Shown here: positions 50,325 through 60,162 of the stretch, piece after piece
Layout: each line of letters opens with the position of its first letter
Position numbering within the stretch: position 1 is the stretch's first letter
From: Myxococcus guangdongensis
Lineage (GTDB): Bacteria; Myxococcota; Myxococcia; Myxococcales; Myxococcaceae
Reading direction: 5' to 3'
NCBI RefSeq assembly: GCF_024198255.1
Contig: NZ_JAJVKW010000004.1
Location: forward strand, 310,001-374,000
Length of the DNA stretch: 64,000 nucleotides
Notes under the pieces: generated by a model
Told to the model about the DNA's origin: nothing
Seen by the model: the letters and a program-made list of their open reading frames with translations, nothing else
Databases searched by the model: none
Made by a program: the position numbers and the translations under genes

Positions 50325-52784
50325 CTACTTGCCGGGCGGCGGCGACACCGCGGCGCTGGGGCCACGCAGGGCCGAGCGCAGCAGGAACAGCGTCAGGCCG
50401 CCGAAGAAGAGCAGGCCCCACAGGTTGGACCAGAGCGGATGCGCCAGCTCGCTCTCGCCCACCGCGTTGAGGAAGCCGCCGAAGGCGCCCTCGTGGCCGA
50501 AGACGGCCGGCAGGTTGATGGCGCGGGAGCCGGCGCCATCCGTGGCGATTTCGAGGAAGGCGATGAGCACGCCCGCGATGGAGCCACCGGCGATGTAGCC
50601 GGAGGAGAGCAGGGTGCCCGGCGAGAAGTCGGACTCACCGCCGCGCACGCGGTCCACGAAGTAGCGCACCATGCCGCCCACGAAGAGCGGCGCGCTGCTG
50701 CTGATGGGCAGGTACACGCCCACCGCGAAGGGCAGCGAGGACACGCCGCACAGCTCCAGCATCAGCGCGATGAACACGCCCAGCAGCACCAAATCCCAGG
50801 GCAGCCGCTGCGTGAGGATGCCGTCGATGATGAGCGCGAACAGCTGCGCCTTGGGCGCGGCGTAGCGGGTGAGGGCCTGGCCCTCGTAGGTGGTGATGCG
50901 GCCGCCGATGCCCGGGTCCACCACGTACTGGATGGTGCCGGCGCCATCGACCAGGTACTTGCCCGCGGGCACCGGCGTGTCCGCGCCGCGCACGTAGCCT
51001 TCCTTGAAGGTGCGCTGGGGGCCCTCGGTGACGGCGCCCAGGTCGGACACCTTCACCTGCGAGCCGCCCGTGGGGCTCAGCATCACGCCGCCCACGTCCT
51101 GCGCGGGCACCTGCCGCCAGCTGCGCAGCTCCAACGCGCCGTTCGTGTTCGCCAGCTCGTAGCCCTGCGCCCAGGCCGCCTTGCGCAGCGCCGCCTCGTC
51201 CAGGTTGCGCGAGGCCAGGGAGTCCGCGGACACGCTCCAGGGGAACACGTACTGGGTCCGCGTCTCCTCGGTCAGCTCGGTGACCTGCACGTTCGGGTGC
51301 GGCTCCGGGATGGTGACGGTGGCGCCCTTGTTGAGCGTCACCAACACCACGCCGATGAACATGGCGCTCGTCAGCACGCCCACGAAGAGCGCCGTCTGCT
51401 GCCGGCGGGGCGTACCGCCCACCAGGAAGGCCGTCTTCAGGTCCTGCGCGGTGGTGCCGCCGTTGGACGCGGCGATGCCGACGATGGCCGCGGTGGTCAG
51501 CGCCATGAAGCGGTCATTGGAGTCCGTCCAGCCCAGCACCAGGTACACCAGGCACGTGACGAGCAGCGTGGCCACCACCATGCCGGAGATGGGATTGGAG
51601 GAGCTGCCGATTTCACCCGTGATTCGCGCGCTCACCGTCACGAAGAAGAAGCCGAAGACGATGATGAGCAGGGCGGAGATGAAGTTGACGTGCAGCGGGG
51701 GCGCCAGCCAGATGGTCAGCACCAGCATCAGGCTGCCCACCAGCACCACGGTGATGGGGAGGTCCTGCTCGGTGCGCAAGAGCTGCGGGGCGCCGCCGTG
51801 GGCGCGCGAGGCCTTGAGGGACTCCACGCCGCGCTTGAACGCGCCGATGATGGTGGGCAGCGAGCGGATGAGGCTGATGAGGCCGCCCGTCGCCACCGCG
51901 CCCGCGCCGATGTAGAGCACGTACGCGTTGCGAATCTGGTCCGGCGACATGTCCCGGATGAGCTGCCCGTTGTGCACCAGCAGGGGCTGGTCCAACCCGC
52001 CGCCGAAGAAGGAGATGGCGGGGATGAGGATGAGGTAGCTCAGCACGCCGCCGGCGAAGGTGATGGCCGCCACCCGGGGGCCGATGATGTAGCCCACGCC
52101 GAGCAGCTCCGGGCTCACCTCCGTGGAGAGCGTGGCGCTCTTGAGGCCCTTGAGCGGGGTGCTCAGCACCTCCCGGAAGAGCTTCATGCCGGAGTAGGCG
52201 AACTTGTAGATGCCGCCCACCAGGAAGCCGATGATGACCGTGCGGGCGTTGGTGCCGCCCTGCTCACCGACGATGAGCACGTCCGCGCTGGCCGTGCCTT
52301 CCGGGTAGGGCAGCTTGCCGTGCTCCTGGACGATGAGGCCCTGGCGCAGCGGAATCATCATCAGCACGCCGAGCACGCCGCCCAGCGCCGCCGTGAGGAA
52401 CGCGTGCGTGAGGCTGATGTCGTAGCCCAGGAGGAGCAGCGCTGGGAGCGCCGCCGCCACGCCGAAGGCCAGCGACTCACCCGCCGAGCCCGTCGTCTGG
52501 ACGATGGTGTTCTCCAGGATGTTCGACTTGCCCAGCGCCCGGAAGATGGCGATGGAGAGCACCGCCACCGGAATCGACGCGGACACCGTGAGGCCCACCT
52601 TGATGGCCAGGTACACGGAGGAGGCGGCGAACACGATGCCCAGCACCGAGCCGAGCACCAACGCGCGGATCGTCATCTCCGTGGGCGACTGGTCGGGTGG
52701 GATGTACGGGGAGTGTTGGTGGGGCGCGTGCGATTGCGCGAGCGGAACACGCTCGTCGACGACCGGCGGGGTACCGTGGGCCAA
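50325..52784 (-). CDS. OPT-family oligopeptide transporter
   Basis: An inner-membrane symporter of the oligopeptide transporter superfamily. The 819-residue protein has about 15-16 hydrophobic helices. The N-terminal block TIRALVLGSVLGIVFAASSV and the conserved EHGKLPYPEGTASADVLIVG identify the bacterial OPT group. A hydrophilic insertion of about 170 residues lies in the middle (VTELTEETRTQYVFPWSVSA onward), likely extracytoplasmic. Substrate (peptide or metal chelate) not determinable. Start at 52784 follows AAGGAGCCTTTCG. Confidence 0.93.
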   Translation of the reverse strand: MAHGTPPVVDERVPLAQSHAPHQHSPYIPPDQSPTEMTIRALVLGSVLGIVFAASSVYLAIKVGLTVSASIPVAVLSIAIFRALGKSNILENTIVQTTGSAGESLAFGVAAALPALLLLGYDISLTHAFLTAALGGVLGVLMMIPLRQGLIVQEHGKLPYPEGTASADVLIVGEQGGTNARTVIIGFLVGGIYKFAYSGMKLFREVLSTPLKGLKSATLSTEVSPELLGVGYIIGPRVAAITFAGGVLSYLILIPAISFFGGGLDQPLLVHNGQLIRDMSPDQIRNAYVLYIGAGAVATGGLISLIRSLPTIIGAFKRGVESLKASRAHGGAPQLLRTEQDLPITVVLVGSLMLVLTIWLAPPLHVNFISALLIIVFGFFFVTVSARITGEIGSSSNPISGMVVATLLVTCLVYLVLGWTDSNDRFMALTTAAIVGIAASNGGTTAQDLKTAFLVGGTPRRQQTALFVGVLTSAMFIGVVLVTLNKGATVTIPEPHPNVQVTELTEETRTQYVFPWSVSADSLASRNLDEAALRKAAWAQGYELANTNGALELRSWRQVPAQDVGGVMLSPTGGSQVKVSDLGAVTEGPQRTFKEGYVRGADTPVPAGKYLVDGAGTIQYVVDPGIGGRITTYEGQALTRYAAPKAQLFALIIDGILTQRLPWDLVLLGVFIALMLELCGVSSLPFAVGVYLPISSSAPLFVGGMVRYFVDRVRGGESDFSPGTLLSSGYIAGGSIAGVLIAFLEIATDGAGSRAINLPAVFGHEGAFGGFLNAVGESELAHPLWSNLWGLLFFGGLTLFLLRSALRGPSAAVSPPPGK

Positions 52785-52945
52785 GCGAAAGGCTCCTTAC
52801 GAGGGAATCGGGCCCCTTCTAGCAGGGCCCCGCCCGGCGCGCGAAGCAATGCCCCTCAAATGGCAAGCGCCCCCACCCCGGGAGGGATGGAGGCGCTCGG
52901 GGCCCCCCCTCGGTGGGGAGGCCGACCTGCCGCGTCAGGCAGGGG

Positions 52946-53833
52946 CTACTGCTGCATGGAGGCGGCGTCCGGGTCCACCTCGGCCATCAGCGCGGCCAGC
53001 TCCGCCTTGAGCTTGTCCTTGGCGCGAATCTCGAGCTGACGGGCGCGCTCCCGCGAGAAGCCGAAGTGCTCGCCCAGCTCCTTGAGCGTCATGGGGCGCT
53101 CGTTCATGACCCGCTGCTCGATGATGAAGCGCTCGCGCGGGTCCAGGCGCATCAGCGCGGTGCGGACGCGGGCGTTGATGAGGCCCGCCTCCTCCTTGTC
53201 GGCGAACTCGTCGTCCTGGGGGGCCGCGGCGCTGACCACGAAGTCCACGTGGCTGTTGCCGCCGTCCTCGCCCATGGGTGCGTCGAGGGAGAGGTCGCGG
53301 CCGCCCATGCGCTGCTCCATCTCGCGCACCTCGCCGGGCTTCACGTGCAGCCGGCGGGCAATCTCCTCCACGTTGACCACGGCCTCGCCGTTGCCGAACT
53401 TCTCCAGCTCGCGGCGCGTGCGCGCCAGGCTGAAGAACAGCTTCCGCTGCGCCTGCGTGGTGCCGAGCTTCACCAGCGACCAGCTCTTGAGGATGTAGTT
53501 CTGGATGTACGCGCGAATCCACCACACCGCGTAGGAGATGAGGCGGATGCCCTTGTCCGGGTCGAACTTCTGCACGGCCTTCATCAGGCCGATGTTCCCC
53601 TCCTGGATGAGGTCCGACATCTTGATGCCGTAGGAGCGGTACTCGTAGGCAACCTTCACCACGAAGCGCAGGTTGCTCGTGACGAGCCGGTGGCCGGCGG
53701 CCAGATCACCCTGGATGAAGCTGCGCGCGAGCGCTTGCTCCTCCTCCACGGTGAGCAGGTTGTAGTGGTTGATCTCCGAGAGGTACATCGCCAGGGAGCC
53801 GGAGTTGGACGACTGCTCGGTGGACGCCTGCAT
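52946..53833 (-). CDS. RpoH-family (sigma-32 type) RNA polymerase sigma factor
   Basis: Directs RNA polymerase to a subset of promoters. The 295-residue protein has region 1.2 ([20 protein letters not shown]), region 2 ([40 protein letters not shown]), the RpoH box (QRKLFFSLA, 129-137), region 3 and region 4 ([19 protein letters not shown]). The start at 53833 follows GGGAGAAACCATCC. Myxococcus xanthus has several RpoH-like factors (SigB, SigC); which one this is cannot be settled. The frame is open 54 codons further upstream and contains a hydrophobic stretch. Confidence 0.93.
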   Translation of the reverse strand: MQASTEQSSNSGSLAMYLSEINHYNLLTVEEEQALARSFIQGDLAAGHRLVTSNLRFVVKVAYEYRSYGIKMSDLIQEGNIGLMKAVQKFDPDKGIRLISYAVWWIRAYIQNYILKSWSLVKLGTTQAQRKLFFSLARTRRELEKFGNGEAVVNVEEIARRLHVKPGEVREMEQRMGGRDLSLDAPMGEDGGNSHVDFVVSAAAPQDDEFADKEEAGLINARVRTALMRLDPRERFIIEQRVMNERPMTLKELGEHFGFSRERARQLEIRAKDKLKAELAALMAEVDPDAASMQQ

Positions 53834-54327
53834 GGATGGTTTCTCCCGACGTGGGGCCTCGTGGAGGCCGCTAGGTTTTTTCGGACCGCTTGACGACTGA
53901 ACGAGGGCTGTCATGAGCAACCCGGATGCCAGCGCCACCCACACCCCCTTCCCCTGTGTCTGCGGGGGGTTGGCGGAACTGTCGCTCATGTACAAAGAAG
54001 GAGGGCTGTAACCGTTACGGCCGACCTGGGAACTTGCTCGGACTTCCCGGCTGTAGAATGTGCCCGTCTGTGCACGTCACGCCTCCCAGGGAGGAGCACC
54101 CGGGTCCCGCATCCAGGACCGAGGTGCCGGGCGAGCGTGGAGGCCCCTTGCCCGCCTGGCAGGTGAACTCCTGACGAGAGGGCCGCGCACGGCGCCTTTC
54201 GCCTTCCCGTGGATGAACGGCTAACGACTCCAGCGACCTCTGTCCGGCGCGATTTTCCGCGCCCGAGGGGACGCCCGGACAGCCTCCCGCCACGCGAGCC
54301 CCTGCGGCTCGGGAGGGCGGGGGAGGA
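53834..54327. other. 494-base gene-free stretch upstream of the sigma factor
   Basis: No convincing gene. Short open frames at 53926-54174 (plus) and 54015-54293 (minus) lack binding sites and family features. The minus-strand frame continuous with the sigma factor (53834-53995) could encode an N-terminal extension. A weak hairpin (CGAGCC/GGCTCG at 54295-54311, with outer CCTCCC/GGAGGG) near the transglutaminase gene end may be its terminator. The remainder is presumably the sigma-factor promoter region, but I see no clear -35/-10. Confidence 0.5.
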
Positions 54328-56385
54328 TTAAGAAGCGCGGGCGCGAGGCGCGTCCGCGCGGGCCCGGAGCTGGGCCTCCATGCGGACGAAGTCGGAGACG
54401 GCGCTCTTCAAGGCGCGCAGCAGCGTGTCCGCCTCTCCCTGACGCAGCGGGCGCCCGCCGAAGCGGGCCTCCAGGTAGCGCCGGGTGATGGGCGCGAGCG
54501 CGGGCGCCAGCGCGTGCCCGTCCGAGGACATCCGCGCGTGCAGCTCCTCCAGCGTCTCGTCGTCACCCCGCACGATGCCGGCCGAGGCGAGCACCGCCTC
54601 CACCGCGTCCACGAAGCGCGTGGCCTCGAGTGGACGAGGCCGTCCCGACAACCGCTCCGCGAGCCGCCACCCGGCGTAGACGAGCATGCCCACCACCAGC
54701 GCCGCGCCCCAGGCCCGGGCGGGAGGCAGCTGACTGCGCTCGTTCTTCTCGGAGCCCTGGGGCGGACGCACCAGCGCGCGCGCCACGTCCACCTGGTCCC
54801 GGAACGAGTAGTCGACGACGGAGTTGCGCCACCGCGACTCGATGGCCTCGTACAATCCCAGCAGCCGCTGCAGCCACTTCGAGCCCTGGCCCGGACGGTT
54901 GGCCGGCGGCGTCGCGTCCACCGTGACGAAGCCCCGCTCGGGCACCAGCACGTGCGTCCATGCGTGGGCGTCACCGGCGCGCAGGATGTAGCCTTCGTTC
55001 ACGCGCTCGCCGCCGAAGAAGCCCGTGGCCAGCCGGGCCCGGATGCCCTGGGTGCGCAGCATCAGCGTCAGCGCGGTGGCGAAGTGCTCGCAGTGCCCGG
55101 CCTTGCGCTCGAAGAGGAAGTCCGCCAGCGGGTCGTCCCGCTCACCGGCCTGCTCCAACGTGTACGAGAGCTCGCGCTGGAGCCACGCGGCCAGCTTCTG
55201 CGCGGCGGCCATCGGCTCGCGCTCGCCATTGAGCACCCGCGCCGCCGTCTGGGCCACGCGCGGGTCGATGTTCTCGGGCAACGCCAGCAGCGCGTCCTGC
55301 TCCACCGTGGGAAGCTTGCGGAACCGGTCTCCACTGCCACCCGGCGGCAGGCTGTACGCCTCATAGGAGTAGGAGAGCCCCGGCTCCAGGAAGCGCGCCT
55401 CGCCGCCGGACAGCTCCTGGAGGAAGGTGCGCCGGCCGCCGGTGCTCGTGTTCGCCACCGCGTTGCCCAGCCGCGACGGCGTCTCGAGCGCGATGAGCGT
55501 GCGGCCTCCGTAGGCGGGGAGCAACTCCACGCGCTGGTGCACCAGGTTGTCGCCGCCTGGACGCAGCGTCAGCAGCGGCTCGCGCTCCTTGCGCACGCCG
55601 CCCGCGTTCGTCCACTCCAGCCCGTCGAAGATGTCGTAGGTGCGGCCCACCCAGTACGCGCCGAGCGCGTCCACGCCCGGGTCCGGGTTCAGCGTCGCGC
55701 GCAGCACGACGCGCGGGTTGTCCTTGATGGTGCCCGTGCCGCCCAGGCGCACCGTGTTGGAGAAGCCCGTCGTCGCGGGGCCGATGCCCGGTGACGCGCG
55801 AGGCCCCGTCATGTTCCAGTTGAGCCGGGGGAAGAGGATGAAGAAGGCCACCGCGCCGGCCACCGCGAAGCTGACGCCCGTGCTCAGGGGGCGCAGCACC
55901 TGGCGCACCGGGATGGGCTCGCCCTCCGGCACCGCCGACTCCACCACGCCCAGCGCCAGCGAGACGCTGGACATCACGCTGAAGGCGACCAGGAACAGTC
56001 CGTAGACCAGCTCACCGGACAGCGCCGCGCCGCCCGCCACCATCAACAGGCCGGACAGGTGCACCTGTCCATCCGTGGCCGGGTCCGGCGCGGACAAGAG
56101 CCGGTGCGCGGAGATGAGGCCCGCGAAGGCACACGCGGCCACCACCAGGTTGAGCGAGCCCGCCGTGACGTTCACCGCCAGCACCGCCGCCACGCCCAAC
56201 AGCAGGAGCGCGGTGAGCTTCGCGCGCCGGGCGAACAGCCGCTTGCCCAGCAGCGCCGCCACCAGCGAGAAGACATAGAGGCCCAGCGTCCACAGCGGCA
56301 GCTGGCCGGACACGGCCATCGACGCGAAGGCGCAGCCGGACGCCACGTCGCGCAACACCAGCCGCAGCTTCGAGCCGCGCGTCAT
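54328..56385 (-). CDS. transglutaminase-like membrane protein (TgpA type, DUF3488/DUF4129)
   Basis: The 685-residue protein has about six N-terminal membrane helices (about 10-190, DUF3488 type), a periplasmic transglutaminase domain (about 380-495) with the triad Cys432 (AGHCEHFATAL), His474 (DAHAWTHV) and Asp490 (VTVDATPP), another membrane segment (about 560-580) and a C-terminal DUF4129-like helical region. It is the last gene of the MoxR-DUF58-transglutaminase operon. The ATG overlaps the upstream stop by four bases and follows GAGGAGG. The substrate is unknown; protein cross-linking or proteolysis at the periplasmic face is possible. Confidence 0.92.
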   Translation of the reverse strand: MTRGSKLRLVLRDVASGCAFASMAVSGQLPLWTLGLYVFSLVAALLGKRLFARRAKLTALLLLGVAAVLAVNVTAGSLNLVVAACAFAGLISAHRLLSAPDPATDGQVHLSGLLMVAGGAALSGELVYGLFLVAFSVMSSVSLALGVVESAVPEGEPIPVRQVLRPLSTGVSFAVAGAVAFFILFPRLNWNMTGPRASPGIGPATTGFSNTVRLGGTGTIKDNPRVVLRATLNPDPGVDALGAYWVGRTYDIFDGLEWTNAGGVRKEREPLLTLRPGGDNLVHQRVELLPAYGGRTLIALETPSRLGNAVANTSTGGRRTFLQELSGGEARFLEPGLSYSYEAYSLPPGGSGDRFRKLPTVEQDALLALPENIDPRVAQTAARVLNGEREPMAAAQKLAAWLQRELSYTLEQAGERDDPLADFLFERKAGHCEHFATALTLMLRTQGIRARLATGFFGGERVNEGYILRAGDAHAWTHVLVPERGFVTVDATPPANRPGQGSKWLQRLLGLYEAIESRWRNSVVDYSFRDQVDVARALVRPPQGSEKNERSQLPPARAWGAALVVGMLVYAGWRLAERLSGRPRPLEATRFVDAVEAVLASAGIVRGDDETLEELHARMSSDGHALAPALAPITRRYLEARFGGRPLRQGEADTLLRALKSAVSDFVRMEAQLRARADAPRARAS

Positions 56386-57350
56386 GCCGCCGCCTCCTCG
56401 TCTCCAGGCCGCTCGAAGCCCAGCCACGCCAGGGCCCGCAGGATTCGCCGCTCCTGCGCCGCGCCCGTGCCCGCGCGCAGCCGCTCCTCGGCGGTGTGGA
56501 GGCCCACCTCATGGCCCTCCTCGAGCAGTCGGTGGGCCAGCGCCGCCACCTCCTCGCAGCGCCGCTCCAGCGCCTCACCCTCCAGGCCCGGCTCAATCGA
56601 GAGCATCCACGTACGGCGCTCCTCGCGCTCGCGCTCCACGCGCAGGAGCTTCCCCATCGACGCGCTCTTGAGCCAGTGGATGCGCCGCGCGTCCTCGCCC
56701 TCGGCCAGCTCGCGCAGGCCCGTCACGTCGCCGCTGCCGTCGTTGCGGCGCGGGTTGCCCGCGTCACCCACGGGGCCTCGCTCGGCGTCACCCGGGTCCA
56801 TGCAGGCATAGCCCCGCTTGGGGTAGACGAGCAGCAGTCCCTCCAAGGGGAGCACGCGCGTCTTGGCGAACAGGCCCAGGGGCCACGTCGTCGTCACCTG
56901 CACGCCCGTCAGCCGCACGGGCCCACGTCGGGGGGCGACGAGGTCCGCGCGGACGATGTGCTCCACGCCGGAGGGCAGGTAGCCCACGCCGCCCACGCCC
57001 GTCAGCGGCGAGTCCGCCTCCGCGAGCACCAGCGCGAAGGCCTGTCCCTGCTTGCGCGACACCGCCCAGCGGAAGGCGAAGGGCTCACCGGCGAAGGCCG
57101 CGTCCGTGCCCACGCGGCGCACCGAGAGGTCCCGGATGCACCGCTCCGACAGCACGCCGGACACCACCACCATGCTGAGGAGCAGGCCGAGCAGCAGGTA
57201 CAGCAGGTTGTTGCCCGTGTTGAGCGCGCCCAGGCCCACGCCGAACGTGACCACCAGGTACGTGCGGCCAATGCGCGTCACCCGGAGGGTGCGCGGCGGA
57301 CGGAGCCTGGCGCGAAGTCGCGCCCAGCGCTGCTTCCACGGGGACTTCAC
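56382..57350 (-). CDS. DUF58 domain-containing protein
   Basis: The 322-residue protein has a basic N-terminus, two adjacent hydrophobic segments (about 30-65, LVVTFGVGLGALNTGNNLLY) and a cytoplasmic or periplasmic DUF58 region with the LRELAEGEDARRIHWLKSAS signature. GTG start overlapping the MoxR stop by four bases (GTGA); its own stop overlaps the transglutaminase start by four bases. Members with MoxR partners are thought to have a VWA-like fold and to act with the AAA ATPase in protein maturation. Confidence 0.9.
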   Translation of the reverse strand: MKSPWKQRWARLRARLRPPRTLRVTRIGRTYLVVTFGVGLGALNTGNNLLYLLLGLLLSMVVVSGVLSERCIRDLSVRRVGTDAAFAGEPFAFRWAVSRKQGQAFALVLAEADSPLTGVGGVGYLPSGVEHIVRADLVAPRRGPVRLTGVQVTTTWPLGLFAKTRVLPLEGLLLVYPKRGYACMDPGDAERGPVGDAGNPRRNDGSGDVTGLRELAEGEDARRIHWLKSASMGKLLRVEREREERRTWMLSIEPGLEGEALERRCEEVAALAHRLLEEGHEVGLHTAEERLRAGTGAAQERRILRALAWLGFERPGDEEAAA

Positions 57351-58330
57351 CGCGGCGCCGGGACCTTTCGGACCAGCTCCTCCAAGAGGTGCGCCGCCTC
57401 GTCCCGCGCCGCCACGCCCTGCACGGCGCTGCGCAGCAGCACGCGGTGCGCCCAGCACGGCACCAGCACCGCCCGCACGTCCCCGGGCGTCACGAAGTCC
57501 CGGGCCTCCCACAGGGCCTGCGTGCGGGCCGCCGCGCCCAGCGCCAGCACCGCGCGCGTGGAGGCGCCTCGCTCGATGTCGCCGTGCTCACGCGTCGCCC
57601 GCGCCAGCCGCACCACGTACTCCGCCACGGACGCGTCCAGGCGCTGCTCCGCGGACAACGCGCGCAGGGCCGCCAGCTCCTCGGGGCTGGACACGCCCTT
57701 CACCGCGTCCAGCGGCGGCGCGCGGCCCCGCGTGGCGAGCAGTCGCGCCTCCACGTCGGCGGCGGGGTGCCCCAGCGACAGGCGCACCATGAAGCGGTCC
57801 AGCTGCGAGTCCGGCAGCGGATAGGTGCCGGAGAAGTCCACCGGGTTCTGCGTGGCCACCACCGTGAAGGGGGCGGGCAGGGCGTGCGTGCTCCCGTCGA
57901 GCGACACCTGGCCCTGCGCCATGGCCTCCAGCAGCGCGGACTGCGTGCGGGGCGGGGCGCGGTTGAGCTCGTCCGCGAGCACCAGCTGTCGGAAGAGGGG
58001 GCCGGGACGGAACTGGAAGGTGGCCGTCTGCGCGTGGAAGACCTGGGCGCCGAGGATGTCGGCGGGCATCAGGTCCGCGGTGAACTGCACGCGCGCGAAG
58101 CTCAGCCCGCAGGCGCGGGCCAGGGCCTCCGCGAGCGTCGTCTTGCCGACACCCGGCACGTCCTCCAGCAACAGGTGCCCACCGGAGACCAGGCACGTCG
58201 TCACCAGGCGCGCCTGGGCCTCCTTGCCCTCGACGGCGCGCCCGAGTTCGGCGGCGATTCTCTCCATGGCCGGGCGCGCGGAGGCGGGGGACGGTACGTC
58301 GGCGGCGAGGACGCGGGCGGGCTGGGTCAT
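57347..58330 (-). CDS. MoxR-family AAA ATPase
   Basis: The 327-residue chaperone-like AAA ATPase has Walker A EDVPGVGKTTLA (56-67), Walker B LVLADELNRAPPRTQSALLE, the sensor-1 region VATQNPVDFSGTYPLPDSQL and an arginine-bearing LDRFMVRLSLGHP segment, all characteristic of MoxR. It is the first gene of the minus-strand operon with DUF58 and transglutaminase partners. Confidence 0.95.
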   Translation of the reverse strand: MTQPARVLAADVPSPASARPAMERIAAELGRAVEGKEAQARLVTTCLVSGGHLLLEDVPGVGKTTLAEALARACGLSFARVQFTADLMPADILGAQVFHAQTATFQFRPGPLFRQLVLADELNRAPPRTQSALLEAMAQGQVSLDGSTHALPAPFTVVATQNPVDFSGTYPLPDSQLDRFMVRLSLGHPAADVEARLLATRGRAPPLDAVKGVSSPEELAALRALSAEQRLDASVAEYVVRLARATREHGDIERGASTRAVLALGAAARTQALWEARDFVTPGDVRAVLVPCWAHRVLLRSAVQGVAARDEAAHLLEELVRKVPAPR

Positions 58331-58419
58331 CCGCCGTCACTCTAGCCGACTCCCCCGGGGGCCGGCACCGCCAACTCCAGGGCGCCCGCTCAGGAAGCGC
58401 CCGTCTGCTCGGCCTCCCT

Positions 58420-58740
58420 CTAGAGGGAGAGCACATCCTCGGGCGTGTAGTACGGACGCGGCACCACCACCCCCGTCGTCACCCCGAAGTAGCGGAACAT
58501 CCGCTCGTGGTGCGTCGCCAGCCCGCGCAGCTTCACCGAGTGGGCCAGGTTGCGCGTCAGCACCCCCACCGCGCTGTCCTTGAACTCCCGCAGGTGGGTG
58601 AAATCCACCACCACGTCCTGCCCCTGCAACGTGTCCAGCGACGTCTGCACCTCCTGCGCCGTCTTACCGTCCAGAACCCCTTCCAGACGCAGGGTGATGC
58701 GACCTGCGACGTCCTCACGGTGGATCTGCAAACCCGCCAT
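58420..58740 (-). CDS. STAS-domain protein
   Basis: A 106-residue single STAS domain: ITLRLEGVLDGKTAQEVQTS at the start, VVVDFTHLREFKDSAVGVL in the middle. Ser56 occupies the site phosphorylated in anti-anti-sigma factors. No anti-sigma kinase is adjacent. The ATG at 58740 follows GGGAGAGCACAGCA; the open frame upstream is not coding. Possible role in partner switching is inferred only from the fold. Confidence 0.85.
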   Translation of the reverse strand: MAGLQIHREDVAGRITLRLEGVLDGKTAQEVQTSLDTLQGQDVVVDFTHLREFKDSAVGVLTRNLAHSVKLRGLATHHERMFRYFGVTTGVVVPRPYYTPEDVLSL

Positions 58741-58964
58741 TGCTGTGCTCTCCCAATCGATGCGTGTGCGCGCTGTGCCGAAGTCTCGGGCACGGCGGCA
58801 GGAGCACATACCGGGCCAATGTCGCACCCGGAAAACCCATGGAATATCCACGGGGTGCACTGCCGGGCGCGAACACTGCCGAAGGAGCGGCAGGAATTTC
58901 AGCCACCAGGATGCAACATCTACACGACTGTCAGCTGTCGGGCGTCGTGGCTGTCGCCTGGCGA

Positions 58965-59702
58965 TCAACCCTGCCGGTCAATCGTCTTCTGCTGGTCTCG
59001 CAGGGTCAGCTCGCGCTCCTGCTGGGCCTTCAGCTTGCGGAACTCCTTCACCACCTTGGTGGGGTAGCCCGCCATGAACTTCGTGCGCGACTCCTTCTTG
59101 GCGAGGATGCGCCGGGCCAGCCCCGGCCCCGCGTTGTAGGCGACCAGCGCCTTCTCCACCGAGCCGAAGCGCTCGATGAGGTCCGCCAGGTAGGCGGTGC
59201 CCAGCGTCACGTTGGTCTCCGCGTCGAACAGGTTGGTGGAGCGGCCCAGCCGGAAGCCGGCCTTGTCCGCCAGCCACGTGCCCGTGTCCGGCATCACCTG
59301 CATCAGGCCCATGGCGCCCACGTGGGACACCGCGTAGTTGTTGAACGAGCTCTCGCAGCGGATGACCGCCACCACCAGCAGCGGGTCCACGTTGTTGCGC
59401 TGCGCCTCGCGGACGATGGCCACCGACAGCCGGCGCTGCTGGTGCACCGGCAGCCCCGACGCCTTCACCATCTCCGCCACGCCCAGGCGCTCGGCCTGCG
59501 CGAACATCGCCTCGTCCTCGTACTTCTCCAGCTTCGCCAGCGCCGCCTTCAGCTCCCGCTCCCGCTGCTCCAGCGAGGCGCGCAGGTACATCACCTCTGC
59601 GGGCTCTCCCTGGGGCCCCGTGGGCACCTGCACCGGAAACGCATACGCCCCCGCGCTCAACAGCATCGCCGCCGTCGTCACCGCCACCGTCCAGCCCCTC
59701 AT
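58965..59702 (-). CDS. periplasmic lytic transglycosylase (SLT domain)
   Basis: The 245-residue protein has a signal peptide (1-21), a short coiled coil (about 38-75, SLEQRERELKAALAKLEKYE) and a C-terminal SLT domain (about 90-220). The catalytic glutamate is Glu117 (VIRCESSFNNYAVS), followed by GAMGLMQVMPDTGTWLA and LVAYNAGPGLARRI. The start at 59702 follows GGGGAGGGCGGG; the frame opens 366 bases earlier but without features. A second, much larger transglycosylase lies at 18897, so the two are not redundant in form. Confidence 0.93.
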   Translation of the reverse strand: MRGWTVAVTTAAMLLSAGAYAFPVQVPTGPQGEPAEVMYLRASLEQRERELKAALAKLEKYEDEAMFAQAERLGVAEMVKASGLPVHQQRRLSVAIVREAQRNNVDPLLVVAVIRCESSFNNYAVSHVGAMGLMQVMPDTGTWLADKAGFRLGRSTNLFDAETNVTLGTAYLADLIERFGSVEKALVAYNAGPGLARRILAKKESRTKFMAGYPTKVVKEFRKLKAQQERELTLRDQQKTIDRQG

Positions 59703-60003
59703 CCCGCCCTCCCCGGCAACCCCATGCCCACTGGCCCACGGATGTCGCGCTCGTTCACCCGACTCCGACGAGGAGACACCCAAGCAGGCGCCGTGCCAGG
59801 TCCAAAGGTGCCCCTTGCACGCGTGTCTCTCCTTTAGATCTCTTGGAACACCGAGTTCCTGGTGGGTACGCGGGCTTCTCGGGCGTCGGAAAAAATGCCC
59901 GGAGAGGGAACTTTGCTTCCTGTGAAAAGGACCGGGTTGCCGGTGGGCAACCGCGTTCCTAGTTTGGGCCGCTCCGGGATGGGGATACGGGGGAGGTGCC
60001 AAC
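59703..60003. promoter_or_regulatory. 301-base divergent intergenic region
   Basis: No gene. On the plus strand a possible promoter for the 60004 gene is TTGCCG-N17-TAGTTT (about 59938-59966), overlapping a small hairpin GTTGCC-GGTG-GGCAAC. No convincing promoter is visible for the minus-strand transglycosylase gene. Confidence 0.35.
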
Positions 60004-60162
60004 GTGTACTGGACCATGGGGATGATCCTGCTCGTGCTGTGGGGCACGGGCCTGACGGTGGGCTCCACGGAGGGCTACTGGGTCCACCTGTTGCTGCTCT
60101 TCGCGCTGCTCACGTTCGTGGTGGGCGTGGTGGCGCGGGGCCGGAGGACGGCGGTGTCATGA
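60004..60162 (+). CDS. 52-residue lmo0937-like membrane protein
   Basis: A gene missed by length cut-offs. The GTG at 60004 follows GGGGGAGGTGCC. The product is almost wholly hydrophobic with two segments (TMGMILLVLWGTGLTVGST and HLLLLFALLTFVVGVVA) joined by a short turn and ends in basic residues (ARGRRTAVS). Length, the initial LYW/VYWT pattern and helix spacing resemble the lmo0937 family of small two-helix membrane proteins. It overlaps the next gene's ATG by four bases (ATGA), so translation is coupled. Confidence 0.75.
   Translation: MYWTMGMILLVLWGTGLTVGSTEGYWVHLLLLFALLTFVVGVVARGRRTAVS

Noticed and set aside
50208..53039. 943-codon plus-strand open frame
   Set aside because: Antisense to the OPT transporter gene; composition dominated by Arg, His, Gln and Gly, typical of a shadow frame.
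53926..54174. 82-codon plus-strand frame upstream of the sigma factor, with several cysteines
   Set aside because: No Shine-Dalgarno, mixed codon bias and Pro-rich composition; cannot be supported as a gene.
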